Shown here piece by piece: positions 17,828-26,275 of a DNA stretch of 64,000 bases. Position 1 is the first letter of the stretch. Each line of letters starts with the position of its first letter. Source of the DNA: Myroides sp. WP-1 (lineage in GTDB: Bacteria; Bacteroidota; Bacteroidia; Flavobacteriales; Flavobacteriaceae); contig NZ_JACHTC010000009.1 of NCBI RefSeq assembly GCF_014145635.1, forward strand, positions 62,001-126,000. The letters run 5' to 3'. The notes under the pieces are model-generated. The model made no database searches, was not told where the DNA came from, and saw only the letters and a list, made by a program, of their open reading frames with translations. The position numbers and the translations under genes were made by a program.

Positions 17828-18232
17828 ATGAAATCAATCCGAATTGCAATTGTAGCACTGTTGTATACAGGTATACTAATAAGTTGTGTTGATATTTGGA
17901 ATCGCGAACCTGATTGTAAAGTGTCAACGAAGGTCAGTCGTTCATCGCTTACTTTTTCTGGTAATGGAGGAGAAGAATTTGTAGAGGTGAATCCCAAGCC
18001 CTATTACCTTATTGAAGAAGTTCAAATTGGCAAGGTAGGTGAAGATGGTTATATGTATGAAGAACGGGCAACTGAGGGCTATAGTACAGCTAATTATTCT
18101 GTTCGAAAACTTGAGGATGGGCGATTAGCTGTTCGAACCAATACCTATTATGGAGAAACTCCCTTTAAGTTTAAGGTGATTGTCAAAGGAGGAGATTGTT
18201 CAAAAACGATCAATTGTACTATAAATCCATAA
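17828..18232 (+). CDS. BACON-like lipoprotein
   Basis: 134-residue predicted lipoprotein. Hydrophobic leader MKSIRIAIVALLYTGILISC with lipobox ending in Cys20. The following SRSSLTFSGNGGEEFVEVNPKPY and the closing FKVIVKGGDCSKTINCTINP fit a BACON-type beta-sandwich, a domain found in Bacteroidota surface proteins that often bind carbohydrate or mucin. Four cysteines (in addition to the lipobox) could form disulfides. Monocistronic. The product is hypothetical beyond this. Confidence 0.72.
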   Translation: MKSIRIAIVALLYTGILISCVDIWNREPDCKVSTKVSRSSLTFSGNGGEEFVEVNPKPYYLIEEVQIGKVGEDGYMYEERATEGYSTANYSVRKLEDGRLAVRTNTYYGETPFKFKVIVKGGDCSKTINCTINP

Positions 18233-18260
18233 AAAAAGCCCAGCTACTGCTGGACTTTTT
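18233..18260. terminator. Bidirectional intrinsic terminator
   Basis: AAAAGCCCAGC, loop TACT, GCTGGACTTTTT with one mismatch, between convergent genes. Confidence 0.8.
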
Positions 18261-18263
18261 ACG

Positions 18264-19427
18264 TTATTCTTCCTCTTCGGTATTTCTTAATTTCATGAGT
18301 AGGGTATAAGCTCCTTTAGAAACGATGGTTTTACCTGTTAAGCCATCCGTATTGTGTATGGCTGTGAAACCATTTTCAGTTTCTCCAATTTCAACTGCAG
18401 TCATTTGATAGGTTTGTTTGTCAATTTCTATAAATACAAAATTCTTCCCTTCAAAATAGACGACACTCTCTTCTGGTAAGGCTTTGCTTTGAGCCGAATG
18501 TGTATCAATTTCTGCATTCATATACATCCCTGGTAAAAGATTCTTTTCAAAATTTTCAAAGTGACAGTGTACTTCTGACGTACCTTCCGTATTAACATCC
18601 ATGCTAATGAGTACAATTTCTCCCTCGTATTTTTTGTCGGGGTTGTTGTTGGTAAAACTCACAACACGTTGTCCTACTTCTAGTTTATCTAAATCTTTCT
18701 CGTATACTTTCAGGTTTAAGTGAATATCCGAAGGATCAATCAGTTCAAACATTACATCTGAAGGGGTAACATATTTTCCAATATTGACATAGGTATTACT
18801 CACAAAACCGTTGATTGGACTATAAATAGCGATTGATCGGCTAATAGAATTGTGGGTTAAGGTGTTGGGGTTAATGTTAATCAAACTCAATTGTTGTCCT
18901 AAAGCATTCATCGCAATTCGCTGGGCATTCATTTCTGCTTGGGCTTGTTGCATGACCTTGTCACTGCTTGCTTGACTAGCATTCAGCTCCTTTTGACGTT
19001 GAAAATCTAATTTAGCAAATTCATATTTGTCTTTCGCAATAAGATAGTTTTGTTGTAACTCGATATAACGCGGGTCTTCCATAACGGCGATTTGCTCTCC
19101 TTTTTTGATGTGCATGCCGGGCATCAATTTCGTTTGCTTCACATAACCTCCTAAAGGATTGGTCACTGAAATTAAGTTTTGAGGCGGAACATCTATTTTT
19201 CCATTTAACTTCAAAACAGATGCGATGGTGCGTTCTTCGAGTTTTGTGGTTTCTAGTTCTACGTGTTTTAATTGTGCATCAGTCAAGTGTACAATATCTG
19301 TTTCTTCTTCGATGATTACTTCTTCTGTATTGGTTTCATTTCCCTTACATTGAATGAAGGTAGTAGAGAGAAGAATGCCCAGAGTTACAATAGAAAATGG
19401 ACGAATGGTTTTATATAAGATAGACAT
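18264..19427 (-). CDS. RND efflux periplasmic adaptor (CusB/CzcB type)
   Basis: 387-residue membrane-fusion protein that links the inner-membrane pump to the outer-membrane channel. A lipoprotein-like leader ends at FIQC (residue 27), then an acidic linker (EEVIIEEET), the barrel-sandwich half-motif GGYVKQTKLMPGMHIKKGEQIAVMEDP, a long alpha-hairpin (residues ~120-190, YLIAKDKYEFAKLDFQRQKELNAS), the second half-motif SPINGFVSNTYVNIGKYV, and beta-barrel and membrane-proximal domains. It lies 4 bp after the pump gene, so one transcript. The metal is not determined: no His-rich N-terminal stretch or Met triad is evident. Co2+/Zn2+/Cd2+ (Czc-like) or Cu+ (Cus-like) are both possible. Confidence 0.92.
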   Translation of the reverse strand: MSILYKTIRPFSIVTLGILLSTTFIQCKGNETNTEEVIIEEETDIVHLTDAQLKHVELETTKLEERTIASVLKLNGKIDVPPQNLISVTNPLGGYVKQTKLMPGMHIKKGEQIAVMEDPRYIELQQNYLIAKDKYEFAKLDFQRQKELNASQASSDKVMQQAQAEMNAQRIAMNALGQQLSLININPNTLTHNSISRSIAIYSPINGFVSNTYVNIGKYVTPSDVMFELIDPSDIHLNLKVYEKDLDKLEVGQRVVSFTNNNPDKKYEGEIVLISMDVNTEGTSEVHCHFENFEKNLLPGMYMNAEIDTHSAQSKALPEESVVYFEGKNFVFIEIDKQTYQMTAVEIGETENGFTAIHNTDGLTGKTIVSKGAYTLLMKLRNTEEEE

Positions 19428-19431
19428 AAGG

Positions 19432-22400
19432 CTAATTATTTGAAGTTAGATAATTGATTTGAATGACAGTGTCATTATACGCTTTTAAAGCGTCAAAATA
19501 GTTGCTTAACAATTCTAATGCCTGATTGGTTAAAAGCACATATTCAAGGTAGTTAATTTCCCCGTTGATGAACTGTAATTCGGCAGTTTGCATAATAACA
19601 TCAGCGCCTTTTGGTGCTTGTTGTTCATAACTCATCAAAATTTGTTGACTACTTGTAAGGTTTATCAACAATTGTTGATAATGGTTAACCATGTTTTGCT
19701 GGGTCATTGCCAATTCTGCTTCTGCTACTTTTTCTGCCTCTTTAGATGCGCGAATTCTACCTTTTTGCCCAAAGTCAAATAGGGGCAAGGTTAAGCCAAT
19801 CTGAAAGGCGTGAAAGCGGTCTTTTCGGTCGTAGTACACATCATTCGCTGCTAACCCCATAAAACTACTGTTGTTGTAAGTCAATTGTAGTGTAGGTAAT
19901 AGTTTTGATCGTTCCAATTGCGTTTGGGCATGCGCGATTTCGCTGTTTTGTTCTGCGATTTTTAATTGTGGATTTTGATCCAAATCTTGTTCTAATCCCA
20001 GTAATTCGACTTTGTTTGCTTCTAACGAGGGAATTAAATCTTCCTCCGTATTAAGTAAGTACTTCAATTGGAGCTGAGCTAAACTTTTAGCCTGTGCAAT
20101 TTCAGCTAGTTGCATTTGAATTTTAATCAACTGATTTTTGGCCGTTGTTTGTTCCAATATAGTGCTTTCTCCTTTTTGAAAGCGCAATGTAGCTTTGTTG
20201 TAAAAGGAAATATAGAGGCTATCTGCTTGAAGTAAGAGTTGTTCTTTTTCCTTCCAATAGTAGTAATCAAAAAAGCTTTGGGTTACTTCTCTCTTGATTT
20301 CAATCGTTTTGAGTTCTAAATCAAAAATACTTTTTTGCCAATTTTTTTGGTATACCTTTTTTTGTCTGTTGTAAATTGTAGGGAAGGCAATATCCTGACT
20401 GATGCTAAATTTATTATCCGTGTAAGGGCCATTAATTTGTCCGAATTCACCTGATACAGTTGTTTGTGGAATATCCGTTGCGGTATGGATAAAGGCCTTG
20501 GCAAAATCCGAACGCAATTGTTCCGTTCGTATGGCATTGTTATTGGTCAAGGCACGGTCAATGGCTTGGTCCAGTGCAATAGGTGTTTGCGCAAATGTTT
20601 GACTGTTTGTGAATAACAATAGTCCAATTGTTGCTACAACGGTGCTGATTTTTTTCTTTTTAAAGAAAGAGAAGTTCAGCTTTTGTTCGAAAGTGATATA
20701 TAACAAAGGCAAAATAAATAAAGTTAAGAAAGTGGCGAGGATTAGTCCTCCGATTACAACGGTGGCCAATGGGCGTTGTACTTCTGCACCTGCGCCATTG
20801 CTCAATGCCATAGGTAGAAATCCAAAAGACGCAACAGAAGCGGTCATCAATACAGGACGTAAACGGCTTTTTGCTCCTCGAACAACGACGTAAACGATGT
20901 TGGTAATTCCTGATTTTTGTAAGCGGTTGAATTCTGCAATTAGCACAATACCGTTTAATACAGCTACACCAAATAGTGCAATAAATCCAACACCTGCACT
21001 GATACTAAAAGGCATACCCCTTAGTGCAAGAAGAAATACTCCTCCAATAATGGATAGCGGAATTGCTGTAAAGATCATTAAGCATTCTTTGATATCTCGA
21101 AAGGCAAAAAATAAAAGCACGAATATTAAAACTAACGCCAAAGGAACAGCAATGGCTAAACGTTCTTTCGCCTCATTTAAATTTTCAAATTGCCCTCCAT
21201 ACGTAACACGATACCCTGTAGGTAAAGTAATTTTAGCTTCTACTTTTTGTTGTAGTTCTTCTACAATACTTTGAACATCACGTCCTTTTACATTAAAGCC
21301 AACAAAAATACGGCGTTGTGCATTTTCACGTTGAATTTGATTCGGTCCTTCTTTAATTTCTACTGAAGCTAATTGACTTAAAGGGATTTGCATTCCAGAA
21401 GGAGTAGGAATCAGTATGTTGCGAATTTGTTGAATGTCTTTTTTGCTTTTTTCCTCCATGCGAACAACCAAATCAAATCGATTTTCCCCTTCATAAACCA
21501 CACCAGCACTTTGACCTGCTAATGAGGTATTAACAATGCTGTTAATCTCACCAATTGACAGATGATGACGAGCAATTGCTGCGCGGTTGTATTCAATGAG
21601 TAATTGCGGCATTCCAGTAATAGGTTCAACGTATAAATTGACTGCACCAGGAATGGTATTGATCAGTTGTCCAATTTGATTGGCAGCAGTAGCTAAAGTA
21701 TCTAAATTATCTCCAAAGACTTTAACAACAACGTCTTGTCTAGCTCCGGTCATTAGTTCGTTAAATCGCATTTGTACAGGGAATTGAAATCCGACTGTAA
21801 TTCCAGGAACTTCTTCGAGTGCTTTGGTCATTTTCTCTGCCAATTCAGGGAAAGAAGAAGCAGAGGTCCATTCTTTTTTGTCTTTTAAGATAACCATCAT
21901 ATCTCCTGCCTCCATTGGCATGGGATCGGTAGGAACCTCACTATTACCTATTTTTGTTACTACTTTTTCCACTTCCGGAAATTGATTCACCAAAATATGA
22001 ACTGCTTTTTGTGTGCTTTCTATGGTTGTTGTAAGGTTACTTCCGTTGAGCACTTTGGTGTCTACGGCAAAATCACCTTCTTCTAAAGATGGAATAAATT
22101 CTCCTCCGAGGGTGGAAAGAATATAGATTGCACTGACAAATAATAAAGCAACTACACTGTAGATGATTTTAGGTATTTCCAATACTTTAACTAAAGCTTT
22201 CTGGTATATTTTTTCCAATTTTGCCATAAAGCGATCGGCAAAGTTAGGTTTTGGATCTACTTTTCTACTCAAAATTAAAGAACTCATCATGGGAACATAA
22301 GTCAACGAAAGCAAAAAGGCTCCCAATAAGGCAAACGCTACGGTTTGTGCCATAGGCTTAAACATTTTCCCTTCTATTCCCTGTAAAGTCAGAATTGGGA

Positions 22401-23790
22401 TATATACAATAAGGATAATGATTTGACCAAACACCGCACTGTTCATCATTTTTGAAGCAGATTGTACCACAGTTTGGTTCATTTCCTCTTGTTTGAGCAG
22501 TATTTTTTTCTTGAATTTGTTGTTGTGACTGAATTGATGGAGGACGGCTTCCACAATGATGACGGCTCCGTCTATGATTAATCCGAAATCCAAAGCCCCC
22601 AAACTCATCAGGTTTCCGCTGACACCAAATAAATTCATCATCGAGATGGCAAATAGCATCGCCAAGGGTATGATAGATGCAACAAGTAAACCTGCACGTA
22701 AATTTCCAAGAAACAAAACAAGTACAAGAACGACAATTAATGCACCTTCTAGTAGGTTGGTCTCTACTGTTCCAATGGCGTTGTTAACCATTTTAGTACG
22801 ATCGAGAAACGGTTCAATTACTACCCCTTTAGGCAGGGATTTTTGAATTTCAGCAACACGAGTTTTTACATCTTGGATTACATTGTTGCTATTTTCTCCT
22901 TTTAACATCATGACAATTCCGCCCGCAACTTCGCCTTGGTCGTTGTAGGTCATTGCGCCGTAGCGCGTTGCATGCCCAATTTGCACTTTGGCAATATCGC
23001 GAATCAAAATAGGTAATTCGTTGTTTTTTGAAGGAATAACAATTTGTTCAATATCTTCAATCGTTCCAATTAAACCTTCAGAACGGATGTATAAAACAGT
23101 TGGTCCCTTTTCAATATATGCACCTCCTGTATTTTCATTGTTTTGATTGAGTGCTTCAAATACATCTGTAATAGTCAGGCCGCTGGCATCTAAACGATTG
23201 GGGTCAATAGCGATTTCATATTGTTTGAGCTTTCCGCCAAAGCTACTTACTTCGGCAACTCCTTTTACAGAAATTAATTGGCGTCGAACTATCCAATCCT
23301 GAATAGATCGCAGTTCTGTCAGATCAAATTGTTTTTCATACCCTTTTTCTGGGCGTACCACATATTGGTAAATTTCTCCTAAACCAGTAGAAATGGGACC
23401 TAATTCGGGTCTGCCAACCTCTTTCGGAATGTCATTCTGCACCTGTTGTAGGCGTTCGCCAACTTGTTGTCTTGCCCAATAGATGTCGACATCTTCTTCG
23501 AAAACAATGGTGATAAGGGATAAACCAAAGCGCGAGAAGCTTCGGATACTTTTCATTCCAGGAATATTACTATTGGCCTGTTCGATAGGAAAAGTAACTA
23601 AACGTTCAATATCCGTAGCCCCATAATTCGGCGCAACCGTAATAACTTGAACTTGATTGTCTGTAATATCTGGTACAGCATCGATAGGTAATTTGGTCAT
23701 TTGAAATATACCAATACCGATTAGCCCTAGTACCATTAAGCCTATGATAAGTTTATTCTTTACAGAATAAGCAATTATTTTGTTTAACAT
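19432..23790 (-). CDS. Heavy-metal RND pump fused to a TolC-like outer-membrane channel
   Basis: 1452 residues from the ATG at 23790 (MLNKIIAYSVKNK, the normal CzcA/CusA start; the frame extends 11 codons upstream). Residues 1-~1045 are a complete HME-RND proton antiporter, with N-terminal helix, two periplasmic loops and the transmembrane motif DFGLIIDGAVIIVEA near residue 405, typical of heavy-metal exporters. Residues ~1046-1068 are a hydrophobic, signal-like segment ending in NSQTFAQ. Residues ~1070-1452 are an outer-membrane efflux protein with two repeats of long coiled-coil helices. One polypeptide thus carries two partners of the tripartite pump. The fused arrangement is known in Bacteroidota. 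The adaptor follows at 4 bp. Likely substrate: a divalent cation or copper. Confidence 0.93.
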   Translation of the reverse strand: MLNKIIAYSVKNKLIIGLMVLGLIGIGIFQMTKLPIDAVPDITDNQVQVITVAPNYGATDIERLVTFPIEQANSNIPGMKSIRSFSRFGLSLITIVFEEDVDIYWARQQVGERLQQVQNDIPKEVGRPELGPISTGLGEIYQYVVRPEKGYEKQFDLTELRSIQDWIVRRQLISVKGVAEVSSFGGKLKQYEIAIDPNRLDASGLTITDVFEALNQNNENTGGAYIEKGPTVLYIRSEGLIGTIEDIEQIVIPSKNNELPILIRDIAKVQIGHATRYGAMTYNDQGEVAGGIVMMLKGENSNNVIQDVKTRVAEIQKSLPKGVVIEPFLDRTKMVNNAIGTVETNLLEGALIVVLVLVLFLGNLRAGLLVASIIPLAMLFAISMMNLFGVSGNLMSLGALDFGLIIDGAVIIVEAVLHQFSHNNKFKKKILLKQEEMNQTVVQSASKMMNSAVFGQIIILIVYIPILTLQGIEGKMFKPMAQTVAFALLGAFLLSLTYVPMMSSLILSRKVDPKPNFADRFMAKLEKIYQKALVKVLEIPKIIYSVVALLFVSAIYILSTLGGEFIPSLEEGDFAVDTKVLNGSNLTTTIESTQKAVHILVNQFPEVEKVVTKIGNSEVPTDPMPMEAGDMMVILKDKKEWTSASSFPELAEKMTKALEEVPGITVGFQFPVQMRFNELMTGARQDVVVKVFGDNLDTLATAANQIGQLINTIPGAVNLYVEPITGMPQLLIEYNRAAIARHHLSIGEINSIVNTSLAGQSAGVVYEGENRFDLVVRMEEKSKKDIQQIRNILIPTPSGMQIPLSQLASVEIKEGPNQIQRENAQRRIFVGFNVKGRDVQSIVEELQQKVEAKITLPTGYRVTYGGQFENLNEAKERLAIAVPLALVLIFVLLFFAFRDIKECLMIFTAIPLSIIGGVFLLALRGMPFSISAGVGFIALFGVAVLNGIVLIAEFNRLQKSGITNIVYVVVRGAKSRLRPVLMTASVASFGFLPMALSNGAGAEVQRPLATVVIGGLILATFLTLFILPLLYITFEQKLNFSFFKKKKISTVVATIGLLLFTNSQTFAQTPIALDQAIDRALTNNNAIRTEQLRSDFAKAFIHTATDIPQTTVSGEFGQINGPYTDNKFSISQDIAFPTIYNRQKKVYQKNWQKSIFDLELKTIEIKREVTQSFFDYYYWKEKEQLLLQADSLYISFYNKATLRFQKGESTILEQTTAKNQLIKIQMQLAEIAQAKSLAQLQLKYLLNTEEDLIPSLEANKVELLGLEQDLDQNPQLKIAEQNSEIAHAQTQLERSKLLPTLQLTYNNSSFMGLAANDVYYDRKDRFHAFQIGLTLPLFDFGQKGRIRASKEAEKVAEAELAMTQQNMVNHYQQLLINLTSSQQILMSYEQQAPKGADVIMQTAELQFINGEINYLEYVLLTNQALELLSNYFDALKAYNDTVIQINYLTSNN

Positions 23791-23839
23791 ACTACTACTG
23801 TTATGTTCAATTGCAGCTATCAATCTAGTCCTAACCTAC

Positions 23840-23875
23840 AGTTTACGGCATATAATTCATTTACCCCCGTAAACT
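23840..23875. promoter_or_regulatory. Inverted repeat upstream of the RND operon
   Basis: AGTTTACGG at 23840-23848 and its exact complement CCGTAAACT at 23867-23875, separated by 18 bp, 50 bp before the pump start. Candidate binding site of a metal-responsive regulator; no regulator gene is adjacent. Confidence 0.4.
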
Positions 23876-24018
23876 AAGTGTTTTGAGAAAGGGTAAGATT
23901 GCACATAAACTCAGAGATGCGAAGAGATAATACTGCCCTTGAGTTGATACATAAATACGATAAGAACTACGTGATTTAGTTGATATAAACAAACCACGAA
24001 GTGTGAGGATAAAATGTA

Positions 24019-24396
24019 TTAACAGTATTTAGGCGGTTGCCAAATAGAGGATAAAAAACTACTTTCGAAAACAGCGTCGTGAAAACGCTCAACCTTGGTA
24101 TTATGAGTTGAGATTTTGATACGCTCAATTTTTAGCATAGTCGGCGGAGTTGTCGCAACGATATGCATGATGGGAGCATGAGAAACAAAAGGAAGTTTCT
24201 CATCTGTTGGATCACCATCTTCTTTGTGATTGTTGTCGTAGTGAATTTGTAAAAATCCCCAAATTGTCAAATCAGGATTTAAACCTTTGTGTTCAACATA
24301 ATGCTCCACAAGCAAAGGGAACTTCAATAACTGACCAAATTCAGTTGTTGAAATCAGAAACATAAGCATAAAAAATACCGCTATTTTTCTTTTCAC
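24019..24396 (-). CDS. Small secreted His-containing protein of the metal-efflux locus
   Basis: 125 residues. Signal peptide MKRKIAVFFMLMFLISTTEF, then VEHYVEHKGLNPDLTIWGFLQIHYDNNHKEDGD and a C-terminus ending SSIWQPPKYC. Ten or more histidines in a short chain and its place directly upstream of the metal pump suggest a periplasmic metal-binding or sensing accessory. I recall small conserved secreted proteins with an IWQPPK-type ending beside CusA/CzcA genes in Flavobacteriia, so the association appears general. The 228-bp gap to the pump start holds an inverted repeat, so the two may be transcribed separately. Function unproved. Confidence 0.78.
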   Translation of the reverse strand: MKRKIAVFFMLMFLISTTEFGQLLKFPLLVEHYVEHKGLNPDLTIWGFLQIHYDNNHKEDGDPTDEKLPFVSHAPIMHIVATTPPTMLKIERIKISTHNTKVERFHDAVFESSFLSSIWQPPKYC

Positions 24397-24425
24397 TTGG
24401 CTTGTTTTGAGTTTGTTAACTAGAA

Positions 24426-24433
24426 CAAAATTA
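24426..24433 (-). promoter_or_regulatory. Putative -7 box for the metal-locus small protein
   Basis: Minus strand TAATTTTG, exact TAnnTTTG, 29 bp before the ATG at 24396. Confidence 0.45.
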
Positions 24434-24531
24434 AGTAATCTTTTTTACAATCGCGGTGCAAGGTACTAATTTGTTCGAATTCAAAATAAGGTTTAGCTTA
24501 ATTCTAATAAAAATCTAATAATTATTTAACG

Positions 24532-24567
24532 TACAAAAAAACAGAACCTAAGTTCTGTTTTTTTGTA
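24532..24567 (-). terminator. Intrinsic terminator of the 24583 gene
   Basis: ACAGAAC, loop CTAA, GTTCTGT, extended by A9/T9-type flanks; 16 bp downstream of the stop on the minus strand. Confidence 0.9.
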
Positions 24568-24582
24568 TGAGTGGTATTGATC

Positions 24583-24957
24583 TTACATTTCTGATGCAAC
24601 GGCAGCTGCAGCTGCAATTCCAAGAATTCCCAACAAGAAGAACATGATGATAAATCCTATTAGAGAGATCACAAGACCAGCAATGGCAAAACCTCTTGGT
24701 TTTTTGAATAGTCCAACAATTGAAAGGACGAGTCCCAATAACCAACACAGCCATCCTACAATGGGAACTAAGGAAATCACAACAGCAACGATAGACAAGA
24801 TAAATCCTGTTAGTCCTATGTTGTTCTTTTCAATAGGTTGTTGTACAAGTGGTGGAACAGTTTGATACGTTGCTTGAGTGGGAGGAGTTACTACTTCAGT
24901 TTGTTGTGTAGACTCTACCGCTTTTTCTTGGTTTTCTTCTTGATAATTTGTGTCCAT
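24583..24957 (-). CDS. DUF4190-like small membrane protein
   Basis: 124 residues. A cytoplasmic Gln/Glu/Thr/Pro-rich N-terminal tail (residues 1-46) is followed by three closely spaced hydrophobic helices (GLTGFILSIVAVVISLVPI, WLCWLLGLVLSIVGLF, FAIAGLVISLIGFIIMFFL) and an alanine-rich end. This matches the small DUF4190-type membrane proteins, whose function is not known. It has one of the best promoters in the window, with both -33 and -7 elements, and its own terminator, so it is an independent transcription unit. Confidence 0.8.
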   Translation of the reverse strand: MDTNYQEENQEKAVESTQQTEVVTPPTQATYQTVPPLVQQPIEKNNIGLTGFILSIVAVVISLVPIVGWLCWLLGLVLSIVGLFKKPRGFAIAGLVISLIGFIIMFFLLGILGIAAAAAVASEM

Positions 24958-24974
24958 ACTAGTGGGTTTTTATT

Positions 24975-25006
24975 CAAATTTAAAATAAATTATCAAATAT
25001 TCACAA
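24975..25006 (-). promoter_or_regulatory. Promoter of the DUF4190-like gene
   Basis: On the minus strand TTG (25006-25004), 21-bp spacer, TAAATTTG (24982-24975), both elements in the Bacteroidota consensus; ATG 17 bp further on. Confidence 0.65.
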
Positions 25007-25066
25007 ATTATGGTTAATATTTTATAGGAATTACACTTTGAGAATGAGGGATAGTATAGAGCAAAA

Positions 25067-25093
25067 AAAAACTGGTTACAGAACCAGTTTTCT
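25067..25093 (-). terminator. Intrinsic terminator of thiL
   Basis: AAAACTGGTT, loop ACAG, AACCAGTTTT just after the thiL stop on the minus strand. Confidence 0.85.
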
Positions 25094-25096
25094 TAA

Positions 25097-26140
25097 TTAT
25101 TGTAGGGCATTCCATCCTTTTGCCTTGATTGGAATTTTCGTGTTATCTCTTGTGATGAGGTGAACGCCTTCGCTTTCTTGTGTCATATGACCAATAACAG
25201 TTAAGTTCGGGTTTCCTTTAATTTTGTCGTAATCTTCCATTTTGATGGTGAATAGTAACTCATAATCTTCACCACCATTAATAGCGATTGTTGTTGCATC
25301 TATATTAAATTCCTCACAGGTATTAATAAATTGTGGATCAAGTGGAAGTTTGTCTTCAAACAAGTTGCATCCTACTTTAGATTGCGTACATAAATGAATT
25401 ATTTCAGAAGAAAGCCCGTCTGATACATCAATCATACTCGTTGGTTGAACCTCAAGTTCAGCTAATAGTTGTTTGATATCTGTGCGAGCTTCGGGTTTTA
25501 ATTGTCTTTCAATGATATAGTCATAGAGAGATAAATCCGGTTGATTATTTGGATTTACTAGATAAACTTGTTTTTCTCTTTCTAGCACTTGGAGTCCCAT
25601 ATAAGCACCACCAATATCTCCAGTAAGGACTAATAAATCATTGTCTTGTGCCTTGTTTCTGTAAACTAATTCCTCTTCTTGTGCTTTACCTATCGCTGTA
25701 ACACTGATGATTAATCCTTTTTGCGAAGAAGTTGTATCACCTCCAATTAGGTCAACTTTATAGTAATTACAAGCCAATGCAATTCCCTCGTATAATTCTT
25801 CTAAAGCTTCTAAAGGGAATCGATTTGACACGGCAATAGAAACGGTAACTTGCGTAGGTACAGCATTCATTGCGCAAATGTCAGATAGATTGACAACAAT
25901 AGCTTTATAGCCTAGGTGTTTCAATGGAGCATAAGCCAAATCAAAATGAACACCTTCGATGAGTAAATCGGTTGAAATAACTACTTTATCTGTGGGAAAG
26001 TCTAGCACAGCGGCATCGTCACCAATCCCTTTTAGGGTAGATGGTTGTGTAATAGAGAAGTCTTTGGTTAGCTGTTTAATCAGTCCAAATTCGCCCAATT
26101 GCTCTACTTGTGTTTTACTTTGATTTTTATTTTCAATCAT
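25097..26140 (-). CDS. thiL: Thiamine-monophosphate kinase
   Basis: 347 residues. ATP-dependent kinase that makes thiamine diphosphate from thiamine monophosphate, the last step of the pathway, in the cytoplasm. PurM-type fold: N-terminal LGEFGLIKQL, the Mg/ATP loop KGIGDDAAVLDF, the STDLLIEGVHFD segment, GYKAIVVNLSDICAMNA, LIGGDTT, the DVSDGLSSEI motif and NGGEDYELLFT. All conserved acidic metal ligands are present. Normal length. It is monocistronic here with its own -7 box; other thi genes are not in the window. Confidence 0.96.
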   Translation of the reverse strand: MIENKNQSKTQVEQLGEFGLIKQLTKDFSITQPSTLKGIGDDAAVLDFPTDKVVISTDLLIEGVHFDLAYAPLKHLGYKAIVVNLSDICAMNAVPTQVTVSIAVSNRFPLEALEELYEGIALACNYYKVDLIGGDTTSSQKGLIISVTAIGKAQEEELVYRNKAQDNDLLVLTGDIGGAYMGLQVLEREKQVYLVNPNNQPDLSLYDYIIERQLKPEARTDIKQLLAELEVQPTSMIDVSDGLSSEIIHLCTQSKVGCNLFEDKLPLDPQFINTCEEFNIDATTIAINGGEDYELLFTIKMEDYDKIKGNPNLTVIGHMTQESEGVHLITRDNTKIPIKAKGWNALQ

Positions 26141-26163
26141 ATCGTATATATCCTTTTGAATCG

Positions 26164-26171
26164 CAAAGTTA
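26164..26171 (-). promoter_or_regulatory. Putative -7 box for thiL
   Basis: Minus strand TAACTTTG, exact TAnnTTTG, 23 bp before the ATG at 26140. Confidence 0.45.
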
Positions 26172-26225
26172 CTAAAAAAATAGAAGGAGCTCCTTCGAAT
26201 TGTTTTTGGAGTTAGTAGGAAAACA

Positions 26226-26262
26226 AAAACAGCCTTTATTAAGTAATAAAGGCTGTTTTATT
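26226..26262 (-). terminator. Intrinsic terminator of the DUF2723 gene
   Basis: AAAACAGCCTTTATT, loop AAGT, AATAAAGGCTGTTTT; follows the stop on the minus strand. Confidence 0.9.
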
Positions 26263-26275
26263 ATATGAAAATTTG

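Noticed and set aside
20609..21274. Two + strand ORFs inside the RND pump gene
   Set aside because: They are antisense to a strongly conserved coding region and have no promoter or recognisable product.
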